From Ascidia mentula (taxonomy: Eukaryota > Chordata > Ascidiacea > Phlebobranchia > Ascidiidae): a stretch of DNA of 64,000 bases. Positions 50,101-62,500 of the stretch are shown here, piece after piece (the first letter of the stretch is position 1; each line of letters starts with the position of its first letter). Below the pieces are notes generated by a model that made no database searches, was not told the DNA's origin, and saw only the letters and a program-made list of their open reading frames with translations. The translations under genes and the position numbers were made by a program. The stretch covers positions 11,289,001 through 11,353,000 of the forward strand of contig OX387205.1 of the NCBI GenBank assembly GCA_947561715.1. Direction: 5' to 3'.

Positions 50101-52833
50101 AATACATACAATGTTTTATCAGCAATTGGTCCTGATTTTTTTTTGGAAAGAACTTGTCGCTTTGCCGTGCAGACTAATGTGATGTAAAATTGTTTAAACC
50201 TGGACTTATCTTCCCATGTATGAGCTTTGAACAAGATGTTTAATTGATGCTCGTACATTTTCCGTCACCCTTTACCACAACACTGCCTGTACCACGAAAA
50301 CCGCCGCAGAGAGAGGGAAATTATCACTTGGGCGGTTGTAATTGTTCAGACAGAACGGGTGACGCCGTCTGGGCAGAACTCTGGCACCACCACTTCTCGA
50401 TAAACAATGCTTTCCAGACAAGGCGGTGCGTCGAGGGGATGTTAAAGGCCGCTGTTGTCGCCCCAATGACCTGATGTTGCCGTTTCGGTACAATATTTAA
50501 TAAAAGACACGGCACCACGTTTTACAAGTTGTATTTTCTGCCTCATTTTTGTTAAAAAAAAATTTATTAACTGTCACTTGAACTTGTTTGGTTAATTACT
50601 TTTTTAACAAGCGTCTTGGAAGTAGTTGTACAAGCCATTGTAGTATGAATACAACGACCCAAACCCAAGAGTTTTTGACCTTTGCAACAACTTTATTGCT
50701 TAATGAAAATTAAACAAAACACATGAAATATTAACACAACTTTCTTAAATTACATTTGGGCTTATCACAACTTTATTTTTAATCTGCTATATCTTGTTAG
50801 TTATTTTGTGGTTGATGTGACAAAAAAACAATCAACAAACAATTAACACTTATCAAAGATTATGCATTATTGAAATATTTACCTGCGTTTCTGAATTTCT
50901 TGAAGTCATATCAGATGCAATGTAGCCAAGAATATTGGCATGGCGGAGAAGAACTGTATTGTATATCTCAGTTTCTCTGGCCCAAGACTGTTCATCTCTG
51001 GATGCAAAAACCTTTACCGCAACATATTCACCTTGCCACTTTCCTTTCCACACTTCACCATATCGTCCTTTACCTTTGCACATTTAATAAAGAATAGGAT
51101 TTTTTTTAACAAAACATTAAAAACAATATAGTCCTAAAAATTATTGTTATGTAAACACTGACCTATGCAAGAAACAAGTTGAATCTGTTTTGCCATTGTC
51201 CGCTGTACAAGGAATGGAAGTCCAGACCCGCTTCCTGAAGTTGCTGAGTTCATCCAGTCCTATTATTTAACACAAAAATGTTAACTTAATCTAGTGTAGT
51301 TGTATCATCACAAACACCTGCTAACCATATACCTGTCCTATGACACAGATCAAATGGTTGCATTGAAATAAGCAGTGCACCCAACTATTTACATTAACAG
51401 CATGAAACCAATGTGAACTACTTTACTTACAGCCAAGGTGCTATCGCCGATGTTGGTTGTCCTTAATCCACCTTCCAATCTTCCAGCTTCTCTTTGCTCT
51501 TCTATTTCCTGGAAAATAGTGAAAAAGAATTTAAGTATTTAAAATAGAAAAGTATGCATTACAAGTAACATTTTTGTTTTAATGTATGAAACATACCTGC
51601 ATTCTCTTTTGGTGAAAACGTCTCACAAAATATACAACAATTGCAGAAATGATAAAAAACACCAAAAATAATGATGAAATGATTGCAATCGGAGTAGTTG
51701 GAATATCATGGGAAGATTCATTCTCTATAAAGAAAAATTTGTTTTTACAGTTTTTGTTACTGTGTTATATGTAGTTGGTAACATTAGATACCAACTACAT
51801 ACAACACAACTTTATCATTTTTTGAATACAACTCCAAACTGATATAATATTTACTAAAATACCAAAAGTTTACTATCTGGTCTATATGTAACCTTATACC
51901 TTCAGTTGATGTAAGAGTGGGGTGCAAGTGTTGGTTGCACATATGACTTGAACAGCACTTAATTGCAAGTTTGCCATCCACCAAGCACAACATTCTTACC
52001 CGCTCACTAGATGTTAAACATCCTTTGATGACTTTGGCACTAATAAGTACATATATTGTGAGTTTATGCAATGATAAATGGATATGGAAAAGAACTCTAC
52101 ATATGCACTAAACGCCATTGTAATAGAACCTTCCAAAAACAAAGTAATATTAATTTTAAAGCAAAATATAACAAGTGGTGTTTACAGATTGAGGAAACTT
52201 ACTCTGGATTGTCAAGAAATGAATAGCAAGCCGCTTTGGTTTCACAATAACCGTCTTCATGACAAACATGTTGTTGTTCTTCTGTTTGTTCACACACACA
52301 ATGAAATACAACATTCTTCACCTACATGAAGATATGTATACTGTAACTGTATTTCTCAAGCAAACATCCATGTTGCATAATGCACCCAAAAAAAGAAATA
52401 TGTTTATTTATTATTGACTGGTTTAATTATTAACTATTTACAAGTTAACACATTAAAAAAGCAAAACAATATGGGGCATTTAGGCTTTAAACAGTATGGG
52501 GCTTTAAAAATCCCTTTTTCCGATACAGATTAACTCTGCAACCAACACTTACATTTTTATTTGGCTGTGCAATTGAAAGGCTGTTTTTTACAGCAAAAAC
52601 ATCTTGCAAACTGTGACTTTGGTTGTCCACAAAATTTGGAAGGTCTGCATTTGTATCTGAAAAGAACAAATGAGTTAATGCATCCCACTACACAGACATT
52701 AGTTCAAAGCCTTTGTTTATCATTTTCCAAACAAAAGTTAATCTAAAAACTAACCGTTTTGTCCATTCAAGGTTGCAGTCAAAAACGCAAGGATAAAATA
52801 ACAAACAAAATTACGTTGATGCCATCTTTCCAT
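47102..52833 (-). CDS. ACVR1: Type I TGF-beta/BMP/activin receptor, ALK1/ALK2-type
   Basis: Fifteen exons, 573 residues: 52755-52833, 52553-52656, 52203-52321, 51900-52039, 51597-51724, 51431-51508, 51163-51259, 50883-51073, 49734-49880, 49342-49426, 48942-49033, 48702-48810, 48190-48320, 47663-47770, 47102-47215. A single-pass serine/threonine kinase that phosphorylates R-Smads when paired with a type II receptor. Visible in order: a signal peptide; a cysteine-rich ligand-binding ectodomain ending CCSSHMCN; a TM segment ([20 protein letters not shown]); a GS box TSGSGSGLP; a glycine loop [15 protein letters not shown]; catalytic [11 protein letters not shown]; and [16 protein letters not shown]. 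The L45 loop [12 protein letters not shown] is of ALK1/ALK2 type, which signals through Smad1/5/8, so orthology to ACVR1 is likely but not proven against ALK1. Oddities are PPE in place of APE and a separate 37-residue C-terminal exon after the kinase. Confidence 0.95.
48043..48146 (+). mobile_element. tRNA-derived SINE, family 2, copy 2
   Basis: Matches 29594-29685: TACCAAGAAGAAAACCTGAT, a GTGATTC/CAAGATAT core, and GGGTTCAAATCCCGGTGTGG as a B-box. Located in the intron between the last two kinase exons of the type I receptor gene, on the opposite strand. Confidence 0.6.
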
Positions 52834-55800
52834 TTCTTGTTATTATTGTGACAACCAAAATTAACTGGTAACTAATATCTGATTACATCTTCTACACATA
52901 TTGTAAAAACGTTTTATGCAGAGAAGGTACAACTATAAAACCTAAGTAAACGTTGACGCAAAAAAATAGGAAACGTATGCAAGCAGCATGCTAGACAGCT
53001 AAAAGGCTCATTATAGCAAGAGGACAGCAACAGCATTTAAAGGGATTTTTTTCTTGTACCTTTAGTGGTTCCGTAGAGATCGAACATAGTAAAACATCGC
53101 GCTGATTCGATTTTCTGACGCAATTTCATTTGCGGTTTTGTTCATAAACTCCATTACAACTAAACTTATGCGGATTTATATACGAACAAAATGCGTTGGA
53201 ACGAAACTCAGTTTTGCAATGAAGGTAACACACCACCACACGCAGAGAATAACTTTCACTCTAAAAATAGTTATTTAGGACGGCATTTCGCAAAAAATTC
53301 CCTGCACGAATCGAAAAAATCACCGCCTCATTGCCTCTCACAAGTACAAATGACCGAAACACTAATGCCAGCCAATAAATAAAAATACTTTATGGCGCTT
53401 TTATTGTAACATCTCCACCGGTATTGAACCTATATTTATACCAGACTTTGGCAATTTCCCAACTCTTTGGTTTGATCAATTGGCATTGCTCTCGGAAAGC
53501 GGGTTATCACGCCCTGCGGCAGCTGGAATGCCTACTGCAGCAACCACAAGCCCCGGCCAATTAATTATACGTGTGGTATGGGCGAGAGCAACACTGCAGG
53601 CAAACACACGAGTTGAAACGCAGTTGCAAGGATTGCGAACCACTGCCATGTTAAGAACTGGTGGCGAATAAGTTTTTGTCCCATATGTTGTCTATTGATC
53701 GGGCTAAAGTGCATTTGTTAGGTAGGTTTCTAATGTAGCCCACTCAGGTGGTTCAACACCATTTCAACTGGATGGCAACAATTCCGTGACTTGGAAGCAA
53801 TTAACTCATTGGAATTTCAGAAATATTAAAAAGAGGTAAAGGAATAAAAATTTAGATGTGCATTAAAGATGATGGTGATCAAACTATTTCCTTTTGAAAT
53901 GGCGCTTGCGTGACATGCATAAATTAATGTTTGCACGAAACTGTCGTTTGGTTGCAGTCGTGATTCATGTTTTCCTCTCACGCAATTGTGACCCTGTAGC
54001 CGGTGCCACAGTAGTATAGGCTGGTGCAGGGAGTGGTTAATTGAGTTTCTGCGTGACCAACAATTTAAATAAATCTTACGCAGTAGAAAAACGTAATCCA
54101 AAGCAGAAATCGTGTGAGAAAGTTACCTGATGTTGTCGAAATATTCTAGTTCGTTTGAATGAGCTAGAGCTGCAGTAACGGCAACTTATGCTGCCCACCG
54201 ATATATTGGTCGAGTTTGGCTTGTTGACCTAGTCTAACCATTCAACAGCAATACACCGGAAATTTATTCACTAGTCACGCTTTCATTTAATGACTAACCG
54301 CATTTTGCGTTTATGTTATAGTTTGAGGGTATTTTTTGTGTTTGCGCTGCACGCTTTTGCAGTAAATCAGTCAGTTTAGAATAAAATTTGTATAATCATC
54401 TATTAGGTTTGCAAAGAGTCAGCACAGATGCATTGTGTGTATTATTACAATACTTTATATGATGTATAGTAGTATAATTTCTTGTATATCACGTTACAAA
54501 ATTCTCGCTAGCGTCATTTTAAAACAAAATTGGGCCGGTATTTGGTTTTGTATTCTACTGTTCTTGTAAGCGAGACTGATGAAAAACTTTTGTTCCAGAG
54601 TTTAGCGGGTTTAATGCGCATGCCATAAATAATGCAATTCCCAGATGTAATAAATATATAGCCGAACAGTACGGCAGGCTGGTTTAAAATGTGTTAATGT
54701 GTATATTTTGAGTATGAAATGTGGTAATGTGTATATTTTGAGGATGAAATGTGGTGAAGTGTATATTTTGAGGATAAAATGTGGTGATGTGTATATTTTG
54801 AGGATAAAATGTGGTAATGTGTATATTTTGAGGATGAAATGGGGTGATGTGTATATTTTGAGTATGAAATGTGGTAATGTGTATATTTTGAGGATGAAAT
54901 GGGGTGATGTGTATACTTTGAGTATGACTGTCACCAACCACGATTAAAACGTAAATTTCCATTTGTATCAAACTCTTACAAAGACCGTGCTTAATTTTGG
55001 AGGTTATGAGCTTGTGTATTTATATATTTCTGACAACAAAACCCGCCATTGAATGTAGGGGTTTAAGTGGTAACATAAAACGGGCAAAAACACAATTTGT
55101 ATAACGTCTTATTTTGGTTTCGTAATGGATTTGGAATTCACCTACTTATTATTGAGTTTCTGCGTGACCAAATAACCTGTGACAAGTTATAAAAGCAATC
55201 TATAAATAAACGTCACTGCAAACTTACACACCACGAAATGAGGCCACAAAAATTGGTCAACGTGACTTAACATAAATAGAAAGGGTTTGTGAAATGACAT
55301 CGTCCCTGAAGGTGAAACATGGGTCACTTGGCGGACGTGTCAATAACAATTGAACGATCTTACACACTTCCATACAACTTTTCGCATTGAGGATCAAAAG
55401 TTTGACTTATGCTGATATGCATCTCATTGGCTAATTAGGCATTGTCCTGACGAGGCAATCTTAACTTTAAATGTCAAATTTGTCGGAATGCACCTGCAAG
55501 CGACAGCGGGCTCTCACGAGAAGGTTATATGCCAACCACTACGTAAAGCATGTTTTATTCAAAGCATGTGAATTTATACAGTGGAGTATTAGCCGAGCCC
55601 GCAACAATGCATTGGGAAAGCTTGTGTGAAAATACATCTTTATCGTCACACTTTTGCATCAGGTTTCTCGTGGTTTATTCATGGTGTTATTGCCTATTGA
55701 TCCAAGGAGATTTGACACGAATTTATTAACGTTTCATAGAATATATCAGAAAACAAGTGCCAGTAAGCTTTGTATCCGTGGAATGGTGTCGCAGTAAGGG

Positions 55801-56076
55801 TTTTATTGAAAGAGTTGGCAGGCAGCCTGGGGTTTGTGTGAGGGTTCTAAACAGTCTTAGTGTTATTTACATGCAAATAACGTATGTTGTCTACAAGTAT
55901 GTTTTTACCTTCGGCTACCAAGTGCAATTCATCCTGTTAACGTATGAAAAACATGAGTTTCTTTGCCAACAATATGCGCTTATATGTAAAGTTAATCCCG
56001 CAATTGCCTTTACATTCGACTTCTGTGACAATTTTTGTTGCAGTGGAATTAGGCGTAGTTAATAAAACACTGGACT
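52834..56076. other. Intergenic region with a minisatellite
   Basis: 5' flank of the type I receptor gene (minus) and of the seven-helix receptor (plus). It holds the 30-bp minisatellite at 54691-54930. Other frames, such as 53191-53382 and 55757-56062, have no supporting features. The last of these ends next to a possible acceptor (TTTTTGTTGCAG, about 56042) upstream of the receptor start, which could be a trans-splice site or the end of a 5' UTR intron. Confidence 0.5.
54691..54930. repeat. 30-bp minisatellite, eight copies
   Basis: Eight head-to-tail copies of a 30-bp unit built on GTGTATATTTTGAGGATGAA plus ATGTGGTGAT, varying at a few positions (GAGTATG/GAGGATG/GAGGATA, GTAAT/GTGAT). Because 30 is a multiple of three, it gives long repetitive frames on both strands. 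I see no sign they are translated. Confidence 0.92.
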
Positions 56077-57033
56077 ATGCGTCAGTTTGGCCTTAGGTGG
56101 ATTGTGATAGAAGTGCTCAGTTTGCTGGTTTCAGTCACCACCTTATATCTCATCATTGCGTTCTGCATCATGGAGCGCCGATCCTCGTTGCGTGGGAAAG
56201 AAAACAAACGACTGAAAATCGCTGTCAAAGTTCTCATGTTCTTCGGGCTTTTTTTCACATTTACATCGTCCACAAGTTCGCAGCTGGGAATGTGGCTTCC
56301 GTTTGACCCAGACCGAACCGACGCATGCGCTGCCTACGCCTACTTGGTGACGTGGTCTCACTCCTTTTCGATTGGCAGCACTTTCTTGGCATTGTGGGTG
56401 AAGTTAAAGCTATTCTATTATCACCCGATACTCAAGTCAACTTTGAGCAAGAGCTACATTTGCTTTTCCTATACTGTCGCGGTGCTTATTGGAGTTTGCG
56501 CCATTGCCCACGGGACTCTGTTCACTATTCCGAACCACTTTTTCTTCAATGAAACTTTGGGTTGTACGTCGGCGCCAAATCCCGGATTTGATTGGGAGTT
56601 TTTACCTCTGGTTGAGTTCACCGTCATCATGCTGTTCGCCGTGACGTGTGCGGTGTCACTATCTGTACTCCTCGCGTACCCACTTATAAAAACCCGAAGC
56701 CTTGCTAATGAGAGCACAATTGCGGCGAAGAGGAAGCTGATCAAACGGCTTTTCGTGTCAACTTCCGTTTGTGTAATTTCCTACCTCACAGCATCTATTC
56801 TTCTTATTGTTCTCGCGTCCGGGAACCTCAATCAATCAAACCTCATCTTTGATGTTTCGCTTCTCGTCAGCCAGATATCAATTTCTTGTTCCTTTACCAG
56901 TTGGCGGCGTCGCCTTTTTCCTTGTAGCGACTCGTCACCAGATAGCGATAGTGCGCCGTGCAGTCGACAGAACTTCTCTGGCCAGCATAGACCTACAAAC
57001 GTCGAGCATAACTCCAACATAGCTTTAACTTAA
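56077..57033 (+). CDS. Orphan seven-helix receptor, single coding exon
   Basis: 318 residues with seven hydrophobic segments, roughly at residues 8-31, 47-70, 84-108, 127-148, 175-201, 222-247 and 253-273. A cysteine before helix 3 (TDACAAYAY) and one in extracellular loop 2 (LGCTSAPN) could form the usual disulfide. An N-glycosylation site (NET) sits in loop 2. The C-tail is rich in Ser and Asp. There is no DRY or NPxxY, so it is not a standard rhodopsin-class receptor. The helix 3 stretch (LVTWSHSFSIGSTFLALWVK) loosely recalls GABA-B-type class C receptors without their ligand-binding lobe. That is only a suggestion. The ATG is the first in frame after a stop, downstream of a possible trans-splice acceptor at about 56042. 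Confidence 0.82.
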   Translation: MRQFGLRWIVIEVLSLLVSVTTLYLIIAFCIMERRSSLRGKENKRLKIAVKVLMFFGLFFTFTSSTSSQLGMWLPFDPDRTDACAAYAYLVTWSHSFSIGSTFLALWVKLKLFYYHPILKSTLSKSYICFSYTVAVLIGVCAIAHGTLFTIPNHFFFNETLGCTSAPNPGFDWEFLPLVEFTVIMLFAVTCAVSLSVLLAYPLIKTRSLANESTIAAKRKLIKRLFVSTSVCVISYLTASILLIVLASGNLNQSNLIFDVSLLVSQISISCSFTSWRRRLFPCSDSSPDSDSAPCSRQNFSGQHRPTNVEHNSNIALT

Positions 57034-59575
57034 TACTGTATTTGTAAAATGTTTCGGTCTTTTTACTACTTGCAATTCCGCAACGAATCGTGAACTGGTC
57101 CCAACACCGCTATAAATAGGTAAAAAGAACAAGATGAATTAAGTTAAAATATATTTAATCGCTTTTCAAACTTACACGAAGCGAAAATCAAACTTGACTT
57201 CGCGTGTATAAAATAACGAGTATTATTGCATCAAACCTTTTTGCCTGGCTAGTATTCACTAAAAAGTAACGTTTTTCTACGTGACAGTTCGGAAAATGAA
57301 TGAAGAATTTTTTGTTGGAGCAATCAATCGCATGGTCTACAACAGTCTCTTTTTTAAGTTACTATTTTCAACAAATTAAGCTTTCGATTTGATTGTTTTT
57401 CATAATTTCGTCCATTTTACTTGCAAAAAGGAAAGTTCATTTCAAACTTTATTTTTTAATAAAGATCGTCAAACAAAACTGTTTCGATGGTATGAAAATA
57501 AGAGTATTCCAAATCATTTTCTTTGTAATATGGTCGTATACATATATTGTTTTAAAAAAGGAAAGCTTAATTGAAAATCCGTTTAAGTTCGACATCCTTT
57601 TTTCATGGTCCATGCTATTAAATATTGCTAACAGCATTTTCCACCTTCTGTGCGCAAATGCAGTTGTTGCCTCGCATTCATTGTTGGAAAAACCACTTAT
57701 GTAACGTGATAATAATTCGTTAGGGAGAAGGAGACATTAGCACATTAGCAACGCATTGATTACGTCACATTTCTGTCAATCACGCAAAGCGCGTGCGTCA
57801 TTGGTGGATTTAGCGATGCACCTGCGATGGCTCGGGCTCATTAGTAACGTTTACAATCAAACAGAAGTGCAACTTCTACTTCAATTAAAACAGAAGCGGC
57901 AGATTTGTCCCAGTGAGGATAGATAGTGAGAGCTTACATGGTTCCGCTTTGTAGAAACAGGGCGGGGCAACCCGAGCGTGGGACAACCGGAAAGCTAGAA
58001 GCGCCAACTGCGCACTATTTAAGTATTGCATTGTCGTTCACACTGATTTCCACAAATATCCTGAGATGGAACCTTAAGCATCCCAGCCGAAAGCCATTTC
58101 TGTTTCCCAACTGTAATAACTGTATTTGGTATATTATCACATAAACCGCTCAAAAACGCGTAGAACCTTAGGGATTCGCGTTAATATGCAACTCAAAGTT
58201 AATCCGCGGTGTAAAAATTTTGAGGAGACTGTTAAGCACAAACAGCACGACACAGAATAGGCACAATATCTTGTTGAACACGGTCACATAACCATACAAG
58301 TCCAACAAAAAAGTTCCCAAATCTTGAACCTTGAAGGATCGTTGTTTAGGGAAGCACCATACTGGTGACGTAGTCGCTTGACACAAGCGTACACTGGGTG
58401 TAAGCCGAGAGTTGAGTGATCTGAACGGCAAACAGTGCGAGAAACAATCGACACTAGGAAGAAAATGAAGCAAACTGCGCGTTTTAAAAGGCATTTGGAA
58501 ATGAAAAACGTGATGTGTGCGTGCAAATAAAGAAAACATCCAAGTTCCTCAACGCTTCACGTATCATAGAAATACCACAATCGCTGTAATGGCATCAGGC
58601 GATGGAATGAAACCGGTGGTTATTCGGGCAACGTGAAACACCGTACTCATTATTACATGGTTGTAACAACAAAAGTGGAAAACACGCATGTAAATGCACA
58701 CGATGCAAAACACTATGTGTACCGACTGTAACGCTTACAGTGTCGATATAGGTGGTTGAATAAACATGAACAGAATCCGAATACTAAGGTCATTTGCACT
58801 ACTTGCTCCTGTTTCATTATTTTTTCTGATGTAATTTACAGAATGTGTGACAAGCAATACTAGTACGTGATTTTTTGAAATATGCTTAAAACACTGGCTG
58901 TGGTTGTGAGTTCAATCCGCTAGGATGGTCGCGAATACGTCTTCGGTTCAACAAAAATAAATTAGCGACGGTGTAAAACGAGGCATGGTAAAAAAAATAG
59001 GAGAAGAAGATGAGTTGACGTTGGACAACGGGAGTTGCCGATGGAACTGTGCAGGAGAAGGCGGCGCGATAACAAAATACGATTTCGTCATTGGAAATAA
59101 GTTAAAGTCTGTCAAGCCCGAGAGGTTACCGCATACTTCTGATGCATTGAAACAAGGCAAAACAAATGGAATACCCCGAGGGTAGTTTATTTTTTGTCTG
59201 TACCTCGTCTTCAAGCATGTGAGGCTTTCGAAATCCGCAAGCAGCCTGCAGCAGGGGTGCCAGTCAGCGCCGGTTCGTTTGCTTGTGACGGTAACATTCG
59301 GTATGCCATAACTTGTCAACATCTGCCACTTAAATCGCGTTACAAATGCAGATCGTACGAAGATAGACAATTTGACTTTTCGAGAAGGACTTGCAATTTG
59401 GTTTTGCGCGCTCAAACTGCGCCGCATGGGATTATCCGCAAGCGCGGGGCGCCGGATTAAACGCCACTTGTTTTTCTCTTTCGTCCTCAACAGGTTATGA
59501 TATCTCATCTCGCAAATGTCAATACTCGTCGAAAGTTGACATTTTGACCTCAAGGCGCTGGATAAAATCTCCGAT
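57034..59575. other. Convergent intergenic stretch with no recognised gene
   Basis: Lies between the seven-helix receptor and the guanylyl cyclase stop codon, so it includes 3' UTRs. Long frames exist (58948-59616 minus, 222 codons; 58168-58539 minus, 123 codons). The first overlaps the last cyclase exon in another frame, and neither shows family features. Confidence 0.5.
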
Positions 59576-62500
59576 TCAAACTCGGCTTTCGCTCTCGTCC
59601 AACGACTGAACGTCAAAGAAAGATTCTTCCAGCAGCCAGTAGGTGGTTAGCATCCCTTTGCCCTTCATCGGCACTTCTCCACGCAGTTGCAGCTTGAAAC
59701 ACTGGAATCGGTCAAGGAGACGCTTCGTGGACTCTGATACGTGAATCGCCAGTGCTGTAAGTAAGCAAATATATCATGTTAAGCGGTTCTGTGACAAAAT
59801 TTTGTCCAAGTTTTGGGTTGCCAACGATTTTGCGCTCCTTTCTCCGTCACTATAATTTTTACTTATTTACAGGCACATAGAAAACAATATGCTGTTTTCT
59901 CCCTACTAGCCTACTATAATGGACATATACAGTACTTGTTTACAGCTGCAAAGTTGCTGTCCTTACGAGCGCTTTCAAAATAAACAGATTGCCAGTGTTG
60001 CTTACGCTCTAAACATTTCCAAACAATTTGTTTAGGTATTTCCGCAATTTTTTCCGCCTATAACGCTCATCATAACAAAGCCCAGTTTTAATTTAAGGGC
60101 ATAACAATACGTTCCGTTTAATTTGCGTTGTTGTCTCCTCAAAATAAATTCTTAATCGTTTAAGAGGCCAAAGGTTTCTGGGCGAGGCATGCTTTTAACC
60201 ATTTCTGCTGTCAGAAGAATAATATACAAATAGGGTAAGGGCAACCGAATCGCATGGCGGGGCAACTTACGTAATCCACTTGACTCCATTCTAGATGCCG
60301 TGTTTACTGTGTCACCGAACAAACAGTATCGGGGCATCTTTAGTCCCACGACGCCAGCACAACAAGGACCTGAAAATACAAAGAAATAGTTGATCAAACA
60401 CACTGATACACAATATATCCTTCGCTTTGCCACTTTTTGGCGACATGGCGTAGCCTAACCATCATTTTTAAATATACATTAACATAAAGCATTTGACGTA
60501 AGAGCAGAAACAGATTGGGTTAATTCAGGGTTGATGATATTTGAATAAAGAAATGATATTTTCCATAGGGCGAAATATATACCTTTATCGCTCGCTGTTT
60601 ATTGGTTTAAGATCGAAATCATAAAAGCCAGAAATCGCATGAATTACAATAATTGTTTTTTTTTTTATGTAGGTTAGTCTTGTGAGTACATTCACGTGAT
60701 CATGAAAATCGTTTTCTCACCTGTGTGAATTCCTATTCGGAGTTTCAGTTGGTCGCTTGGTCGGTGTCGGATCTTGAAAGTTGTTACTGCCCGCAAAAGT
60801 GCCAGAGCTGTGCGTGCGATTTCAGCTGCATGCCGAATGCCATTTCGCACCGGGAGTCCCGACACCATCATATAAGCATCTCCAATGGTTTCAACCTAAG
60901 AATATGGGATTCAACAGGTTTTGATCACACATTCGGTGCACGGCATAACATTTGGTTAGTTTGAATTTGAATGATAAGTGTGAAAGCGTATATTGCTGTG
61001 CAAAGTGACGGATGATTTTCATGGCATTAATGTATCTGTGTATGCGGTGTTAATTCACTAATTTCATTCCGTTTCTTTGTCTCACTTTGTAAACGTCGTA
61101 GTTGTCGATAATAGCGTCGAAGCAAGTGTATAAGTCGTTGAGCAGGCTCACAATATCCATTGGATTGGACGCAGCGGACAGTGACGTGAAGCCCACAATG
61201 TCGGAGAAACAGATTGTCACATTTTCAAACGCTTCGGCAGGGACTGCGTCGCCGCGTTTCAGTCGATCCACCACCGGACTGCAAAGTAAAACATGTTGCT
61301 ATAAAATATTTTTCCGATTATGTAATACTAGCTTTAAATTCTTTAAATATTGTTGCGTACAGAATGTTCCAAACCAAGCAAGCAAGCAAGTCCAAGGTTT
61401 CAATCAAAGATTGCAAAATACTTACACAGGTAGCATCTGGTAGAGAAGTTCGTCCGCCTTTCTTCTTTCCTCCAAGTACGCCGCGGTTCTTTCTTCAACC
61501 AAACCCTCCAGATTGATCGCATATTGCTCCATTCTGTGCAGGAGGTTCTCCACCAAGTTGCCGGGGTTATCTCTGCTCAAAACGCAGCAACAATTAAGTC
61601 CAGTGCGGTTTTGCGGGCATCAGAATGTGCCCGGTGCAAATTTAATCCATGAATCAATTTTACGCTAAAAAATACAAAAACGCTATGATTTGCCAACGTT
61701 TGTTACTGCACGCATGTAAGGGTGAAAGTGGTTGGCGAATCGGTTGCGCATCATTTATTAGAAAACCGATGATAACCAATCACCAAACGTGGTACCACAA
61801 AGGCCGGAGGGTCAATGGGCCCTCGGGGCATTTGACTCATGACCGGGCGCTTTGTCATTCGCGGAAATAGGCTCGCCAAAGCTCGGGACGCTTATCGTGC
61901 TATTCGCGTTTCGATTTCCGCGAAGACCGCGTTAAAATAGTGCATAAGCGCGGCGTAGTTTCCCGACCGCCTGCAACTATTCAGCTAAATACACGGACAC
62001 GTGGCGCAAAGGTAATATGGTTTAAAGGTTATCGCAAAAGAATCTTCACCTTTAGTAAAAAAAAGTTGAAAGATGACTCGGCAAAACATGTTTTAAACGT
62101 TGTTCTTGCATCACTGAAAGATCAATTAAATGACATAAAAACTATACCAGGGCGCAGTCACATAAACACCCATGTTGAACTATGTATTGTGCCTTAATTT
62201 GCAAAGACAGAATAATTTTTTGTATTAGATTTCTACAGGCAAATCGCTTACTTGTTGAACTTTTCAACAATCTTCTTCACTTGAGTGAAATCCGGTCTCT
62301 CGTTTGGATCTTCCTGCCAACATCTCTGCATCAATCCACACACATCTTCACCCAGGAGCTTGTAATCAACCACAGGTCGGAAATGAGGTCGGAAACCGTT
62401 GCGGACTTTAGCCAAGATTTCTGTTCACAAAAAGAGTTTGTATTTTATTTGAATACAATGGTGATGCATGATGTCGCAATACATATTACACGTTTTTTGC

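Noticed and set aside
54611-54971. Frames of 82-108 codons with repeats such as HFILKIYTSP
   Set aside because: Entirely produced by the 30-bp minisatellite, whose unit is a multiple of three.
58948-59616. Minus-strand open frame of 222 codons
   Set aside because: It overlaps the last guanylyl cyclase exon in a different frame and runs into its 3' UTR. No domain, signal peptide or splice sites; best explained as a chance frame.
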